Shown here: piece by piece, positions 5,502 through 7,090 of the stretch | Position numbering within the stretch: the stretch's first letter is position 1 | Layout of the letters: each line of letters starts with the position of its first letter | Origin: an uncultured Ruminococcus sp. | GTDB lineage: Bacteria > Bacillota > Clostridia > Oscillospirales > Acutalibacteraceae | Assembly: GCA_902802975.1 (NCBI GenBank) | Contig: CADCOF010000158.1 | Coordinates: 1 to 7,090 of the forward strand | Length of the DNA: 7,090 nt | Direction of reading: 5' to 3' | Translations under genes and position numbers: made by a program | Notes under the pieces: model-generated | The model's database searches: none | The model's input: only the letters and a program-made list of their open reading frames with translations | What the model was told of the DNA's origin: nothing

Positions 5502-6917
5502 GTGGTGCAGAAAAAAAGCAGTCGTGCAATCAGCCTTCGTGACAATACTTCGGTTTTTCGAGTAGCACTTCTCATAGATTTGATATTATGTCAGATTGGC
5601 TATATCGACGTTGTATTTATTGTTGCGGCAGTGTGTATTTTTCTTTGGGGATTGTCGCTTTTTACACGTAAATATATATATACATTAAATATAAAAGATA
5701 TTAAGCATTGTAAATTATTACTGGCGTTTATCGGTTCAAATATTATTACCATACTTATACAAGGCTACGACAGAGGAATGTGGGAAAGTCTTGGAATGAT
5801 CTTCAATATTACGCTGCTTTTTTTTATGTATTACGGCGTGCATACCGAGGCTAAAACTACCGAGGGCAGAAGAAAGATTTATAAAGAAATATATGCTTTC
5901 AGTACAATAATGCTTTGGCTGTCATTAATAATAAATACAATCAGCATTATTTCATTATATGTTATTGGACAAAGTATTAATTATTATTTTGGGTATTTGG
6001 TAGTCTATGAAAATCGATTTACGGGAATATATTATAATCCGAATTTAATGGCGTTTACATCGTTTTGCGCTATGTTTTGCTGTCATTTATTGTGGCAGGG
6101 CGATTTTTATGAGCGTGCTTCAGGAAAGCCATTGACAAATCAGAAAAAAGCACTTATCTTGTTTTCAGCGGGAATGAATCTTGTTGTAATATTTTTGACC
6201 GATTCAAATGCGTCAATGCTTATAATAGTGTGCTATGTTGCTGCATATATTTTTTATAAAATGTTTGGCGGGCGTGATATAAATATTCGATATGCATTAA
6301 AAAAAGGCGTGACGGTGATATTGCTGTTCGCTATGTTTGCAGTGGGAATTTTTGCGATTCGGCTTGGTTTTCAGACAACGGCGACTCAGACCATGACTTC
6401 GTCGGAAGAATCTTCAAATGTTTTCGAAGACAGAGAGGACGAGCTTAACAAAATCACATTTGAGCATACAAATAAAAATTTAGACAGCGGGCGTATAAAA
6501 CTTTTTAAGCAGGGGATCAATGTTATCAAGCACCACCCTTTATTTGGCGTGGGTAAGGGCGAGATAACGAAATACGGCAATCGCTACAACGACAACAAAA
6601 TGAAATACAGTGATTTACACAACGGATATCTGACTTTACTTGTCAGTTCGGGATTTATAGGATTCGGTATATTTATGGCGTTTTCCGTGCTGACAGCCAA
6701 AGAGATAATAAAAACACTGTTTTCTGCTCGTCCGATGATAAAAAACGATATTTTGCCATGCATATTTGCGTTTCTTGCGTCATATTGTGTATATGCTTTA
6801 TTTGAGCGCACTCTTGTTTACGGTGCGACTTTGATGGTGTATATCTTTTGGGCAATGCTAGGATACGCGATGGTATGTGTGGAAGAATATTCGGATATGA
6901 AAGAACGAAATCAATAA
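5502..6917 (+). CDS. O-antigen ligase / Wzy-type polysaccharide polymerase-like membrane protein
   Basis: A 471-residue polytopic membrane protein with the pattern of the O-antigen ligase (Wzy_C, PF04932) superfamily, whose members polymerise or transfer lipid-linked glycans on the outer side of the membrane. By eye there are about 11-12 hydrophobic segments, roughly 19-35, 36-54, 70-88, 97-113, 130-157, 182-198, 216-233, 237-254, 268-288, 374-398, 418-436 and 439-461. The large loop at about 289-373 is probably extracytoplasmic. It carries the family signatures: SGRIKLFKQG with Arg331, the HHPLFGVGKGE segment at 344-354, and DLHNGYL with His373. Start: GTG at 5502 or the next codon, GTG 5505; GGAAGG at 5492-5497 suits 5505 slightly better, and no ATG is available nearby in frame. 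The gene is clearly more A/T rich than alaS (one 60-nt line, 5941-6000, has 14 G/C). Polymerase and ligase activity cannot be told apart from sequence. Confidence 0.85.
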   Translation: MVQKKSSRAISLRDNTSVFRVALLIDLILCQIGYIDVVFIVAAVCIFLWGLSLFTRKYIYTLNIKDIKHCKLLLAFIGSNIITILIQGYDRGMWESLGMIFNITLLFFMYYGVHTEAKTTEGRRKIYKEIYAFSTIMLWLSLIINTISIISLYVIGQSINYYFGYLVVYENRFTGIYYNPNLMAFTSFCAMFCCHLLWQGDFYERASGKPLTNQKKALILFSAGMNLVVIFLTDSNASMLIIVCYVAAYIFYKMFGGRDINIRYALKKGVTVILLFAMFAVGIFAIRLGFQTTATQTMTSSEESSNVFEDREDELNKITFEHTNKNLDSGRIKLFKQGINVIKHHPLFGVGKGEITKYGNRYNDNKMKYSDLHNGYLTLLVSSGFIGFGIFMAFSVLTAKEIIKTLFSARPMIKNDILPCIFAFLASYCVYALFERTLVYGATLMVYIFWAMLGYAMVCVEEYSDMKERNQ

Positions 6918-6961
6918 TATAACTGTAAATGGAGAGTGTGCCAAAACGAAAATTACCGCAG

Positions 6962-7090
6962 TATAACCCCTCCGTCACGTCTGCTTTCGCAGCCGCCGGG
7001 GGCGGTCCCCGACGGTGCTGTTGCCTTCGGTTGGGAACCGTCCCCGACGGCAACGTCTGCCACTGGCAGACCGCACCCTACAGGGGAGGC
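6962..7090. repeat. GC-rich hairpin-rich intergenic repeat element, cut by the window end
   Basis: After the AT-rich gene ending at 6917 the sequence abruptly turns GC rich with no credible gene. Seen: an 11-bp direct repeat GTCCCCGACGG at 7005-7015 and 7040-7050; a perfect hairpin GTCTGCC (7055-7061) / GGCAGAC (7065-7071); a hairpin CGGTT (7028-7032) / AACCG (7036-7040) enclosed by TTGCC (7021-7025) / GGCAA (7049-7053); and a GCCGCC (6992-6997) / GGCGGT (7001-7006) stem. CCCTCC near the left side and GGGGAGG at the right end are roughly complementary, as at the ends of a miniature inverted-repeat element. From memory, elements beginning CCCCTCCGTCACG and ending CTACAGGGGAGG are dispersed in Oscillospiraceae genomes. 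Function unknown; it could form the 3' end of the glycan transcript. Confidence 0.65.

Noticed and set aside
6673..7053. Minus-strand reading frame of 126 residues across the end of the Wzy-like gene and the repeat
   Set aside because: It runs antisense to a clear membrane-protein gene and continues into repeat DNA; the translation has no recognisable domain.
6962..7090. CRISPR array at the right end
   Set aside because: There are only two copies of an 11-bp word with internal hairpins and no regular repeat-spacer spacing.

Overview
The window looks like chromosome from an endospore-forming Clostridia, most likely the Oscillospiraceae/Ruminococcaceae. The reasons are a complete spoIIA operon, a T-box leader on alaS, an alanyl-tRNA synthetase with the Cys-rich insertion I associate with clostridial enzymes, and GC-rich hairpin intergenic repeats at both ends of a type I associate with this family. 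The genus cannot be named from the sequence alone.

Layout. Positions 1-110 hold an intergenic block with two strong hairpins. At 154-182 there is a consensus housekeeping promoter, followed by a roughly 240-nt alanine T-box leader with a terminator at 401-437, and then alaS (511-3144, +). After a 50-bp gap comes a minus-strand operon that converges on alaS. It reads spoIIAA (4647-4345), spoIIAB (4326-3838), sigF/spoIIAC (3851-3195) and encodes the anti-anti-sigma factor, the anti-sigma kinase and the forespore sigma factor F. Divergent from it across about 150 bp is a plus-strand pair: a polyprenyl-phosphate sugar-1-phosphate transferase (4800-5486) and a polytopic Wzy/O-antigen ligase-like protein (5502-6917). 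The last 173 bp have no gene and carry a GC-rich repeat element with several perfect hairpins that runs off the end.

How the genes work together. The T-box couples alaS expression to uncharged tRNA-Ala. SpoIIAA, SpoIIAB and sigma F form the partner-switching module: SpoIIAB binds and inhibits sigma F and phosphorylates SpoIIAA, while dephosphorylated SpoIIAA releases sigma F in the forespore. The transferase would load the first sugar phosphate on a lipid carrier, and the Wzy-like protein would polymerise or ligate the glycan outside the membrane. No link between sporulation and glycan synthesis is shown beyond divergent adjacency.

Novelty. I see no clearly undescribed system. The points most worth a second look are the short N-terminus of sigma F (extension blocked by an in-frame stop), the isolated AT-rich two-gene glycan unit facing spoIIA, and the hairpin repeats at both ends.
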